In this document: positions 8,749 through 16,328 of the stretch, piece after piece
Numbering within the stretch: the first letter of the stretch is position 1
Layout: every line of letters starts with the position of its first letter
DNA from: Bryobacterales bacterium
Lineage (GTDB): Bacteria > Acidobacteriota > Terriglobia > Bryobacterales > Bryobacteraceae
Assembly (NCBI GenBank): GCA_003164035.1
Contig: PLRS01000052.1
Span: forward strand, 71,392-135,391
Reading direction: 5' to 3'
DNA: 64,000 nucleotides
Made by a program: the position numbers and the translations under genes
The notes under the pieces: generated by a model
What the model was told of the DNA's origin: nothing
The model's database searches: none
The model's input: the letters and a program-made list of their open reading frames with translations, nothing else

Positions 8749-9534
8749 ATGATATATCGACTGCCTGTTCTATGTGCATTGCTTGGTGCGAGTTGCTTCG
8801 GCGGATCCATCAACACGTGGATTGCCGACGCGAATGGGAATATCGGCCAGGTCAACGTATCGACGGGGGTCGCGACGCTCGTCGGTAACGCCGGCGTCGT
8901 GCTGACGGACATCGCGTTTTCTCCCACCGGCGCCTTATATGGCATCAGCTTCACGGAACTGTACTCGATCAGCACCTCGACGGGCGCGGCAACTGCCATC
9001 GGCTCACTCGGTATTGCGAGCGACGATGCCAACGCTCTGGTGTTTTCTTCGACTGGAACGTTGTATACGGCGACGGTTGCAGGCAGCCTCTATACCGTAA
9101 ACACCAGTACTGGCTCCGCAACTGACATCGGCTCCCTCAGCGGTTACGGTTCGGCCGGCGATTTGGCATTCGTTGACGGGAGCCTCTATCTCGCCACGAG
9201 TTCCAATAATCTTGTGACCGTCAACCCTTCCACTGGAGCGGCAACTCTGGTGGGACCTTTCGGGGTCTCGAACGTGTTCGGACTGGCGACCCCGGACAAC
9301 GTCAATCTCTACGCGGCGGCCGGGGAGGATCTTTATACCGTGAACCCCTCCACTGGCGTTGCGACGTTCGACGTAACGTGGGCTGGAAACGCGGCGGGAC
9401 TGGGCGGCACGAATGGTCAGGCGTTCCCCACCGAATCCGGCTATACTCCCAGTTCGACTCCCGAGCCCGCCACGCTCGCTCTATTCGCTGCTGGCTTTGG
9501 GTTGCTCGGGCTGCGCCGGTTGTTCAAGCACTGA
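8749..9534 (+). CDS. PEP-CTERM-anchored secreted protein with repeat (propeller-like) body
   Basis: A 261-residue exported protein. After a signal peptide (to about residue 19) come repeats of about 40 residues built on LYTVNTSTGSATDIGSL / LVTVNPSTGAATLVG, suggestive of beta-propeller blades. The C-terminus is a PEP-CTERM sorting signal: TPEPATLALFAAGFGLLGLRR, that is PEP, a hydrophobic helix, then Arg-rich end. PEP-CTERM proteins are recognised and cut by an exosortase (EpsH/XrtA) and are associated with exopolysaccharide. No exosortase is in the window. GGGGGATGGG precedes the start. Confidence 0.85.
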   Translation: MIYRLPVLCALLGASCFGGSINTWIADANGNIGQVNVSTGVATLVGNAGVVLTDIAFSPTGALYGISFTELYSISTSTGAATAIGSLGIASDDANALVFSSTGTLYTATVAGSLYTVNTSTGSATDIGSLSGYGSAGDLAFVDGSLYLATSSNNLVTVNPSTGAATLVGPFGVSNVFGLATPDNVNLYAAAGEDLYTVNPSTGVATFDVTWAGNAAGLGGTNGQAFPTESGYTPSSTPEPATLALFAAGFGLLGLRRLFKH

Positions 9535-9622
9535 GCTTTCACGCCCGACGTCAGTAGAGCCTCGCGCCTTCCACACACCGGGCAAGAAGTCTCGGTTGCC
9601 GGGCAGCCTCAAGGCGGATGGT

Positions 9623-9904
9623 TCAGTGCAACGTCACCAGGGTGGCGCCCCAGCCGCCGGCCTCGGGGGGAGCGTCGCGAAAACCGGCTACGAATGTAGT
9701 TCTCTCCAGGATGGCGCGCACGATGGCGCGGCGAGTGCCTATCCCCCTGCCGTGAACGATCCGGAGCGCTTTGAACCCCAGGCGGTTGGCTTCGAGCAGG
9801 TACTCTTCCACCACCGGCTTCAGGTCGGCGGAGGGTACACTGTGCAGATCGAAGACATCCGTCACGGGGATGCGGACGGGCTCTTGGCCGGGATCGTCAG
9901 GCAT
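9623..9904 (-). CDS. Small Smr-domain protein
   Basis: A 93-residue stand-alone Smr (small MutS-related) domain. It shows the diagnostic DLHS near residue 18, and HGRGIG near 49 (the HGxG active-site motif), ending with the strand GATLVTL. Smr domains are nucleases or nucleic-acid binders; the family is tied to DNA recombination suppression and, in recent work, ribosome-collision mRNA cleavage. Here only the catalytic domain is present. It lies 99 bases downstream of a DUF465 gene on the same strand. Specific target unknown. Confidence 0.82.
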   Translation of the reverse strand: MPDDPGQEPVRIPVTDVFDLHSVPSADLKPVVEEYLLEANRLGFKALRIVHGRGIGTRRAIVRAILERTTFVAGFRDAPPEAGGWGATLVTLH

Positions 9905-10003
9905 AGCCGGTTCGAGCCAATGGACCGGATAAAACGCGGAACGCCCGGCTGGCCAGGGCCGACCGGGCGCTCGAAAACGCCGCGAACCTGCGCACCCGTT
10001 CCG

Positions 10004-10240
10004 TCACACGTGCTGGGCTCTATACTCCACCATGATCGCTTCCATTTGATCCTTGACACGAAGTTTCAGCTTCTTAAGACGCGTCTCCTCCAACTCCTCC
10101 TCATTGGTCAAATGGAGATGCGTTTCGAGATCGTCCAGCCTGTGGGCATACTCTGAATGCTGAGCAGCCAGGCGGCGAAACTCTTCACTGGTCGCCATCA
10201 GGTGCGCTTTCAATTCTTCCTGTTGTGCAGTCCGTTCCAT
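10004..10240 (-). CDS. DUF465 (YdcH-like) small helical protein
   Basis: A 78-residue helical protein with the DUF465 pattern: F..LA..H..Y...L in the first helix, then EEELEETRLKKLKLRVKDQMEAIM in the second (LKK.KL..KD core). Family members are small cytoplasmic coiled hairpins of unknown function. TTCCATTTTAGG upstream on the coding strand gives no strong ribosome site. It is oriented with rimI-like and Smr genes. Confidence 0.75.
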   Translation of the reverse strand: MERTAQQEELKAHLMATSEEFRRLAAQHSEYAHRLDDLETHLHLTNEEELEETRLKKLKLRVKDQMEAIMVEYRAQHV

Positions 10241-10353
10241 TTTAGGCAGTTCCTTCCAGTTGAAGTTGCCGCGCCGGGCCCGGTCCGCAAAACGAGGCCC
10301 GGCGGGTCATCTCCGATCTAGATCAAACAACGGCATCACCGTCTACGGCCAAC

Positions 10354-10770
10354 TTAACATGAATGAAACTTAAGAACAATAGCTGATTCGGTGGGATCCG
10401 GATAGTAGTGCTTACGAATGTTAACTTCTATAAATTTCAGTGACTTATATAGTTTTCGGGCTACGGAATTGGACTCCCGTACTTCCAGGAACACGGCATC
10501 GGCGCCGCTCGTCAGCAGCTCGAGGATAAGGCCCCGCGCGAGGCCTTTTCGGCGGTGCAGCGGGTCGGTAGCCAGGCTCAGAATCTCCCATTCGCCGGGG
10601 TATACGGAGCGCGCCACCAGGAAGGCAACCACTTGGTCTTCCACCTCGGCTACCCGGAAGTAGTGGTCGAGGTACTGGACCGGGTCCCAGTGAGCGGCTT
10701 CCGGGCTTTGCGTCTGGATTTCCAGTACCCGGGATAGATCGCCGGTACGTCCGGGCCGGATTCCTGTCAT
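10354..10770 (-). CDS. rimI: GNAT acetyltransferase, RimI-like
   Basis: A 138-residue GNAT-fold N-acetyltransferase. The order is that of ribosomal protein S18 alanine N-acetyltransferase: IRPGRTGDLSRVLEIQ at the start, WEILSLATDP, then the acetyl-CoA loop HRRKGLARGLI, FLEVRESNSVARKLY and a final F-x-E-V-N..YY segment. The ATG at 10770 is chosen because the fold begins immediately after it (MTGIRPG) and it abuts the divergent gene starting at 10779; a longer reading frame upstream is non-homologous. Substrate assignment to S18 is likely but not proved. Confidence 0.8.
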   Translation of the reverse strand: MTGIRPGRTGDLSRVLEIQTQSPEAAHWDPVQYLDHYFRVAEVEDQVVAFLVARSVYPGEWEILSLATDPLHRRKGLARGLILELLTSGADAVFLEVRESNSVARKLYKSLKFIEVNIRKHYYPDPTESAIVLKFHSC

Positions 10771-10778
10771 ATTGATGT

Positions 10779-11345
10779 ATGATGCGCGCACTGGTGGCAG
10801 TGCTGTTTTTTCTGGGACAGTCGTTTTGGGAAGCCAAGCCTCCGGAAAAGTGGTCCGAGGCGGAGATCGACACCGTCCGGAGAGCCAGTCCCTGGGCACA
10901 AACCATCGGACCCTCGCCCGAGGTACTGGTCTGGCTGGCGACGGCGGAGCCGATACGGGAAGCCGAAGCGGAAGCCCGGCTGCGCTTTAAGCATACCGAA
11001 AAGGAGCCGGATCCGGACTACGCCGGGTACGTGACCGAGCACGGCGACGAAATCTTCGTTCTGGCGGTCGCCTATCCCCGTCTGAGCGGTCTGGGCGTTG
11101 CCGAAGAACAGAAGCGTATGGAGGACGAGTGTTCCATGGTCGTGGATCATAGGACCTACCACATTGTCGGGCATTTTCCGCCGACTCAGTCGGACCCCGT
11201 ACTACGCCTGGTGTTTCCGAGGCGAGTGAAGGAATCCGACAAGGCGGTGGATTTCGTACTGTATCTGGCCGGTCTCCCCTTTCCCGAACGCCAGGTGGAA
11301 TTCCGCGTGAAGGACCTGCGGTTCCACGGCAAGCTGAGCATGTGA
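10779..11345 (+). CDS. Exported hypothetical protein
   Basis: A 188-residue protein with a short N-terminal hydrophobic stretch (MMRALVAVLFFLGQSFWEA) that is probably a signal peptide. The body is charged, with acidic/basic alternation and motifs such as DPDYAGYVTEHGDEIFVLAVAY and RTYHIVGHFPP. I do not recognise the family. It has one Cys (ECSMVVD). It is divergent from the rimI-like gene with only 8 bases between start codons, so the two promoters must overlap the opposite genes. Confidence 0.6.
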   Translation: MMRALVAVLFFLGQSFWEAKPPEKWSEAEIDTVRRASPWAQTIGPSPEVLVWLATAEPIREAEAEARLRFKHTEKEPDPDYAGYVTEHGDEIFVLAVAYPRLSGLGVAEEQKRMEDECSMVVDHRTYHIVGHFPPTQSDPVLRLVFPRRVKESDKAVDFVLYLAGLPFPERQVEFRVKDLRFHGKLSM

Positions 11346-11487
11346 AGTCCGATCACCGAACCGGCCAGCACGCGCGTATTTAACGCCGATTGCGCTCGCT
11401 GCAGAGCTTGCGGACCGGATGTTGAATTCGGAGCGGTGGTGAGGTTTTCTAGCCTCCAGGCTACGTCATCGGGGCTGAGTCGACGCC

Positions 11488-13113
11488 TCAGTTAAAGGGG
11501 ACCGAGATCCCGGTGCCGGCGCCGAAAAAGAGCAGCCCCAGATCCAGGCCAGGAGCCGAGAATCGCTGAAGGACGCCGTTTGCCACGTAGAAATACCCGT
11601 TTTCGGCGGCCGGTAGGCTTTCCAGCGCCGCGGCGGGAACCGTGAACTGCCCGGCCGAAAGCAGCGCGCTGCAGGTGAACCCGACGCGGGTGGTCGACCC
11701 GCCCGCGAGCGGGCTATATTGATAAAGGGGCGAATACCCGAATATATAAACGTAGCTTCCTGGAGCGCCCCCGCTCCACGTGACCGGTTGTCCTTTCGCG
11801 CGTTCCACCGCAGCGATGGCCGAGTCATTCGTCCATAGCAGCGGGGTGGTTAAACTGTCGCCCGATCCGAATCTAAAGGTCCCGACGCCCGGGCCGCCCG
11901 AGCCGTCATTGAACGTGAAGGCCCCGCCGGTAGGAGGGAGGATCGGGGGCGAGGTTCCGGTGGGCTCGAGGTAGCTGCCGCTTTCGCCGAATTGAGGCAG
12001 CGCCAGGGGACCGTCCGGCCCCGCTATGTTGATCTGCGCGCCTGCGCTGAGCTGGCCAAAGGCGCTGGAGCCCATGAGCGGAGGTTGCCACGGCCCCGCG
12101 GTGACCAGGCAGCTCCCGGCCGACGGCACCTGGAGGAAACCAACGGAAGCGAACTGCTGGGCGCTGTATTGCTGAAAGGTCGCGTAGGCCGAGTCGCCGG
12201 TGACGGTCCCTGCCGCTAGCGTCTCGAGGGAGATCACTCCTACGTTTACGTCGCCGAGGCCCAGGAGGGATTGGTACTCGTCCGCTGTCACTGGAACGAC
12301 CCCCGGATCGACGCAGATCCGGCCGCTGGCGGCGACCGGGATCGTCCCAAAGTTGCTGGGCACGCCCCCTGCGGACACCACCAGCGACACGTTGCATCCC
12401 GAGACGCCGGCCGGAACGATGACGTTGATCTGATCCAGGCCGGGGTAGACCGACCGCCCATGGTAGGGCACGGTCGCGCTGACGCCACCGATATCGACCT
12501 CGATCGGTATGCTCGTGAGGTTCTCGGGGGTCTGGTACTGCGTCTCATCTCCCGAAACCGGTCCCAGGCCCGACCCCCAGAGCGTGAGGTATTCGCCGGG
12601 ATTCGCCGCGTTCGCCTGGCCCAGCAACTGGCCACCCTCGCCCTGGTCCTGGGCGACCGCGGCCGCCCACGGCCCGCCTGGCCCCGAAGGCGAGACCGTC
12701 GCCAGCCCGAATGCGCTCGGGACCACCGTGATCGACGCTGAGACGGACTCGCCGCCCGAGCTCACCGTGACCGTTCCCTGGCCTATGGGGGTCTTCGAGG
12801 GCAGGATCGCAGTGATCTGGCTGGGCGAGACGAAGTACGGGATCGCCTGCGTCGTGACGGCACCCACGCTCACCGTGATCGCCACCCCCGCCAGAGTCGT
12901 TTGGAGCGGGACGCCTTGCGACGCGCTGGATTGCGCCATGTTATCAGAGCCGGCTATCACGAAGATCGATCCTTGCGCGATCCCGTAATTCGGCATGCCC
13001 GGCTGGATGCAACTGTAGTTGTTGCAAACCGACGGCCCGATCACCTGGGCACTCGTTGGGCGTGAAGACACGAGGATCGCGCCGAAGACCACAGCCGCAG
13101 CGGTTCGTAGCAC
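11488..13113 (-). CDS. Secreted TIGR03437-domain protein
   Basis: A secreted protein of about 541 residues. The GTG at 13113 is chosen: it is preceded by GGAGGTG with 4-base spacing and directly begins a signal peptide (LRTAAAVVFGAILVSSRPTSAQ); the open frame extends further upstream into transposase remnants. Residues of about 45-265 match the TIGR03437-type domain of Solibacter proteins (ITAILPSKTPIGQGTVTV, LTLWGSGLGPVSG, YPGLDQINVIVP). The last 275 residues are Gly/Ser/Pro-rich, with no catalytic motif seen. The role of this family is unknown; they are abundant secreted or surface proteins in this lineage. Confidence 0.78.
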   Translation of the reverse strand: MLRTAAAVVFGAILVSSRPTSAQVIGPSVCNNYSCIQPGMPNYGIAQGSIFVIAGSDNMAQSSASQGVPLQTTLAGVAITVSVGAVTTQAIPYFVSPSQITAILPSKTPIGQGTVTVSSGGESVSASITVVPSAFGLATVSPSGPGGPWAAAVAQDQGEGGQLLGQANAANPGEYLTLWGSGLGPVSGDETQYQTPENLTSIPIEVDIGGVSATVPYHGRSVYPGLDQINVIVPAGVSGCNVSLVVSAGGVPSNFGTIPVAASGRICVDPGVVPVTADEYQSLLGLGDVNVGVISLETLAAGTVTGDSAYATFQQYSAQQFASVGFLQVPSAGSCLVTAGPWQPPLMGSSAFGQLSAGAQINIAGPDGPLALPQFGESGSYLEPTGTSPPILPPTGGAFTFNDGSGGPGVGTFRFGSGDSLTTPLLWTNDSAIAAVERAKGQPVTWSGGAPGSYVYIFGYSPLYQYSPLAGGSTTRVGFTCSALLSAGQFTVPAAALESLPAAENGYFYVANGVLQRFSAPGLDLGLLFFGAGTGISVPFN

Positions 13114-13279
13114 GATGCACCTCCATGATACATCTTTGTGGGCGGCCCGCCGGATTTCCCAAGGGCAAGGCTCAGGCCGGCCCGCAAGGCCCGCATCACT
13201 GGTTATACGCGGTCGCTGGACCCGAGGGGGTAAACACCATCTGGCCCGCGGGCTGGGCATCGTGCCGCGGGGCCGGCAG

Positions 13280-13906
13280 GCGCGAGTGGCGTGTTTGCGG
13301 CGCCGGGCCTGGATGCTGGTCTTCTCGTCGGCTGAGATTACGAACTCATCGTCTTTCAACGGCTTACCTTCCCATTCGCGGGCGTACAGGTCCAGCAAGC
13401 GGCCCGCTTTGTCGGCGAAGTTGGGATCGCGCGGGAAGATCCAACTACGGTGGTACCAGGGCCGAATGGCGTCCTGATGCAACCAGCGCCAAAGCGTGCT
13501 GCCGCTGATGGAGGCGACCAAGCCCGCCTGGCAAGCCTCTCGGGCCAGATCGATGGTACTCCAGCGAGACAAGGGCAAGTCGTGCGTGGCCGGGAGTTCG
13601 CAAGCCCAAGCTTTCACCTGAACCACCAGATCAGGGGGAAAAAGTCCGGGGACGACCCGGACGAGAGCGCTCTTCCAAACCGGTGAGGCGTTCGGCAAAA
13701 AACCGTTTGCGCCAGAAACAGACGACTTCACGGCGGGTATCCAAGCGGGCCGCGATCTGGTCGTTGGACAATCCCTCGGCGGCCAACAGGATCATCTTGG
13801 CTCGCTGGACCTGAAAATACGCTAACGTATATTTGCCGGCACGCTTTTCGAGCTGCGCCAACTCGGCGGACGACAAGCGAATGACGTAAGGGCTCGTTCT
13901 GGGCAT
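13280..13906 (-). pseudogene. Truncated IS630-family transposase
   Basis: Remnant of an IS630 transposase. The first 91 codons (from 13906) encode the homeodomain-like helix-turn-helix (LSNDQIAARLDTRREVVCFWRKRF; ERSRPGRPRTFSP), then a TGA. A second segment in the +1 frame continues without gap (LVVQVKAWACELPATHDLPLS, STLWRWLHQDAIRPW, HRSWIFPRDPNFADKAGRL) to ISADEKTS, which holds the first catalytic Asp, and then homology ends near 13280. The remaining two acidic catalytic residues are missing, so it cannot be active. The frame change occurs at TCC CCC TGA, a sequence compatible with +1 slippage. Terminal inverted repeats were not found. Confidence 0.8.
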
Positions 13907-13992
13907 AAGGAGACACCTGCCCTGACAATGCCACAGCCGAACCTGGCATTCAAGCCCAAATAATACGTTAGTGTATTTATGAAACGGTGTAC

Positions 13993-14199
13993 TTAGCTAA
14001 GTTCGAAGCCATCCTCGGCGATGCCGGCCAACAGAATACCCGGCCGCGGCCGATCGAAGAAAAATGCGGCGGTGGCCTCAAGCACGTTCTTCCGCAGTTC
14101 GTCCCATGTATCCCCTTCGGTGAATATGCTCTCCGAAAGGCACTCGGCGCAGTAACCACCATCCGATTCCTGGACAACCTCGAACACCAGTTCCAGCAT
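13993..14199 (-). CDS. HicB-like antitoxin (orphan)
   Basis: A 68-residue protein with a HicB-type partial RNase-H fold: LVFEVVQESDGGYCAEC.., then FTEGDTWDELRKNVLEATAAFF. It lacks an obvious DNA-binding tail. It lies downstream of the hicB-hicA pair on the same strand, separated by about 110 bases; that gap contains no intact hicA. It may be a stray antitoxin paralogue or the left-over of a second pair trimmed by the adjacent IS630 remnant. Confidence 0.65.
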   Translation of the reverse strand: MLELVFEVVQESDGGYCAECLSESIFTEGDTWDELRKNVLEATAAFFFDRPRPGILLAGIAEDGFELS

Positions 14200-14310
14200 A
14201 TGTCCATTCTACGGCAATGCCTTGAGGACTTGCCGAATCGCAGCGAGGCCGACGATGGCTGGTTCCGCGCGAAGCCGCTGCGGTGAGAGCAGGTGTGCCG
14301 GTTAGTCCGA

Positions 14311-14529
14311 TCATTCCGAGGAAGCGATGCCGCTGCCCTCAATGATCGCCCGCATCGTTCCCAACGGAAGAACACGACCTCGATGATGGGCGACAATTAC
14401 CTGCTTGCCCGTCTGCGGGTGACGCCATTTCTGATGGCTCCCGGAAGCTCCAGCCGGCAAAAAGCCGTGGCGGCTAAGAATTCTGATCACTTGGTCTGAA
14501 GCGAGCCTCGGAGTCCCGCGCTCACCCAA
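14311..14529 (-). CDS. hicA: HicA-family mRNA interferase toxin
   Basis: A 72-residue HicA toxin with the double-stranded RNA-binding-like fold. Visible motifs: VIRILSRHGFLPAGASGSHQKW, containing the catalytic GSH, followed by HPQTGKQVIVAHHRGRVLPLGTMRAII (HxxR and the 'GT' helix). HicA cleaves mRNA when not bound by HicB. The start codon overlaps the end of hicB by 8 bases, so translation is coupled with antitoxin first. Confidence 0.85.
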   Translation of the reverse strand: MGERGTPRLASDQVIRILSRHGFLPAGASGSHQKWRHPQTGKQVIVAHHRGRVLPLGTMRAIIEGSGIASSE

Positions 14530-14725
14530 CCGTCACCTCAAGGAGCTTCGCATTTTCAGGGAGGTCTACCTCCTCTGGCGCCAGATAGAGCTCTATCGCT
14601 TCCCGCATGTTCGCCCTGGCCTCTTCCTCGGTTTCCCCCGCTGAGGCGCAGCCGGGGAGTTCGGGGCAAGCGGCAGAGTAATCGCCAGTATCGGGGTCGC
14701 GCTCCAGAATGACTCTGAACGTCAT
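14522..14725 (-). CDS. hicB: HicB-family antitoxin
   Basis: A 67-residue antitoxin: FRVILERDPDTGDYSAACPELPGCASAGETEEEARANMREAIELYL is the HicB partial RNase-H signature (PELPGC, AxG.T.EEA..N..EAI). It neutralises the HicA encoded immediately downstream, with an 8-base overlap. There is no C-terminal helix-turn-helix, so autoregulation through DNA binding would need the complex or is absent. Confidence 0.85.
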   Translation of the reverse strand: MTFRVILERDPDTGDYSAACPELPGCASAGETEEEARANMREAIELYLAPEEVDLPENAKLLEVTVG

Positions 14726-15216
14726 ACCTGAAGTATATTGCTACGCGGGCGGGAGCGCAAAGACCGCTGGTGCCCGAAAGGCGCGTTGAAGAAAAATCGC
14801 GGATGCTCTGAAGCGTGCAGCCAGATCGGGCACCGGCGCCGTCGGCCGCAGGCCCAGAGACGAGAGACCACAAAAAACGATGGTCTGCCCCACAGGTTCA
14901 GCCAGCGGTCGTAATGCGACGGAAAGGGCTCAGCCTATTTTCCTTCGCGGCGCGAAGTGCCGGGGCGACGCCAGGAGTTCGGAGACTCTGCACGGAGGTC
15001 CCCTCCAGTCCCGATGTGCCCAGGCAGGCGACATCGCCGGTGTGGCGCGGCTATCAAGTTCGGACTGTGCCACAGGGAAAGCGTTTATGAGGCGCCCTCG
15101 GATGCCGTTTTGGGTATTGGCGCCGATTCTCGTGGCGCAATTCGGCAATTCCGCAGCCGGAATCGGCTGCCCCACATCATGCGGGGCAGCCACCCGGCAA
15201 CGTGTGACCCCTACGT
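14726..15216. repeat. 491-base intergenic region with palindromic fragments
   Basis: No gene is supported. It contains a short hairpin of the family seen at 31-120 (14865-14886, AGACCA ... TGGTCT, followed by GCCCCAC) and a palindromic element at 15132-15175 (GTGGCGCA at the left, GCAGCCGGAATCGGCTGC, then CCCAC), which resembles the left end of the 120-bp elements at 58325 and 62182. Confidence 0.6.
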
Positions 15217-16308
15217 TTAGAGAGGGAGATTCTGCCGCGCCCAGTCGATGCACTTGCGGTTGTTGTCGTCTTCGAACTTCACCTGCGCTTCCAGGGTCAT
15301 GCCGTTGACATGGGGAACCGGGCCCTTGGGCTTGTTCTTGTGTACGATTTCCAGAATGTGAGCCAGGTCCTTGCCGGGGATATCGCCGAAGGTCGCCCAG
15401 TACTTGTCGGTGAAGACCGGAACCTTCAGCGGTTCGCGCGTCATCATCTCCAGGTCGAAGGGCATGTTCGGATCTTTCTTTTGCAGCGTCGAGACCATTT
15501 TCTCCAGGGGCAGGAATCCTTCGCCAAACGGGATCTCCGAGAGGGTGAAACCGTCCTCGTAAGGTTCCACCGCCTGGTCCTTGATATGGGCGGAGATGAT
15601 ATAGGGCAGGAGAATGTTGAGCGTGTCCATGGGATCTTCGCAGAACGAAATGTTGTTGCCGAAATCCAGGTGCACCTGCACCCACTCGCTGCTCACGCGC
15701 TTCATCCAGGCGGCTTGTTCGACGGCCCGCCAGCCCTTGTGGTTTTCGATCCCGAGCCGGATTTTGTATTTCGCCAGCACGGGTTCGGCCAGCTCGATCT
15801 GCTTTTGGCAGCGCTCGAAGTTTGCCTTGTATTTCTCGTAGGTGTCGAAGTCCTCGTAGCGGCGTCCCGTCATGGCGGCATGCAGGGCGAAAGCGCCGGC
15901 CTCTTTGGAAGCCTTCACCGCGGCGTCGAACGCCTCCACGTCGGATGGCTCGTTGGGAAGCCTGGGGCTCAGGATGACGCGCAGGTTGTAGGAGTCGAGC
16001 TTCTGCCGGAACTTTTTGATCGCATCCGGGGCGGACGACGTCAGCATGGTTTCCACGCTGCCCACCCCGACTTCATGGGCGTAATCCATGATGTCGAAGG
16101 GCGGCATAATGGGAGCTACGCGCGGGGCCGCGGGAGCCGCGCCCAACCGGGGTGGGCCGAACCCGCCGCCGCCGGCACGCATGCGCGCACCGAAAGATGT
16201 GCTGGCCACGCCCATGTGCTTTAGTACGCGCGGCTCGGCGCTCGCGCCTTTCAGAAAGAAAGCGGCCGTGGAACCGGCGGCCGCAAGCATGTCTCTTCTT
16301 GTCATCAT
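15217..16308 (-). CDS. Tat-exported sugar phosphate isomerase/epimerase-like TIM barrel
   Basis: About 363 residues. A Tat-type signal (MMTRRDMLAAAGSTAAFFLKG) is followed by a Gly/Pro/Ala-rich linker and a xylose-isomerase-like TIM barrel (AP_endonuc_2 family). Metal-site strands typical of the family are visible: RLGIENHKGW (Glu), VQVHLDFGN (Asp and His), SAHIKDQ (His), and E of DLEMMTRE. The ATG at 16308 has AAGGAGA eight bases upstream; longer frames run into the upstream gene. It lies 20 bases downstream of a Tat-exported Gfo/Idh/MocA oxidoreductase, a pairing common in periplasmic sugar (inositol/glycoside) oxidation. Substrate unknown. Confidence 0.85.
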   Translation of the reverse strand: MMTRRDMLAAAGSTAAFFLKGASAEPRVLKHMGVASTSFGARMRAGGGGFGPPRLGAAPAAPRVAPIMPPFDIMDYAHEVGVGSVETMLTSSAPDAIKKFRQKLDSYNLRVILSPRLPNEPSDVEAFDAAVKASKEAGAFALHAAMTGRRYEDFDTYEKYKANFERCQKQIELAEPVLAKYKIRLGIENHKGWRAVEQAAWMKRVSSEWVQVHLDFGNNISFCEDPMDTLNILLPYIISAHIKDQAVEPYEDGFTLSEIPFGEGFLPLEKMVSTLQKKDPNMPFDLEMMTREPLKVPVFTDKYWATFGDIPGKDLAHILEIVHKNKPKGPVPHVNGMTLEAQVKFEDDNNRKCIDWARQNLPL

Positions 16309-16328
16309 CGTGCCTGTCTCCTTCGCGG

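Noticed and set aside
13114-13731. N-terminal extension of the TIGR03437 protein to 747 residues
   Set aside because: The extension encodes transposase fragments; a GTG with GGAGGTG directly before a signal peptide is a better start, so a transposase fusion is not claimed.
14200-14310. A second hicA between the two HicB-type genes
   Set aside because: One frame ends with AIRQVLKALP, faintly like a HicA C-terminus, but the catalytic GSH region is absent and there is no start.
14880-15308. 142-codon plus-strand frame in the 14.7-15.2 kb gap
   Set aside because: It runs through two palindromic elements and into the end of the isomerase gene; no coding signature.
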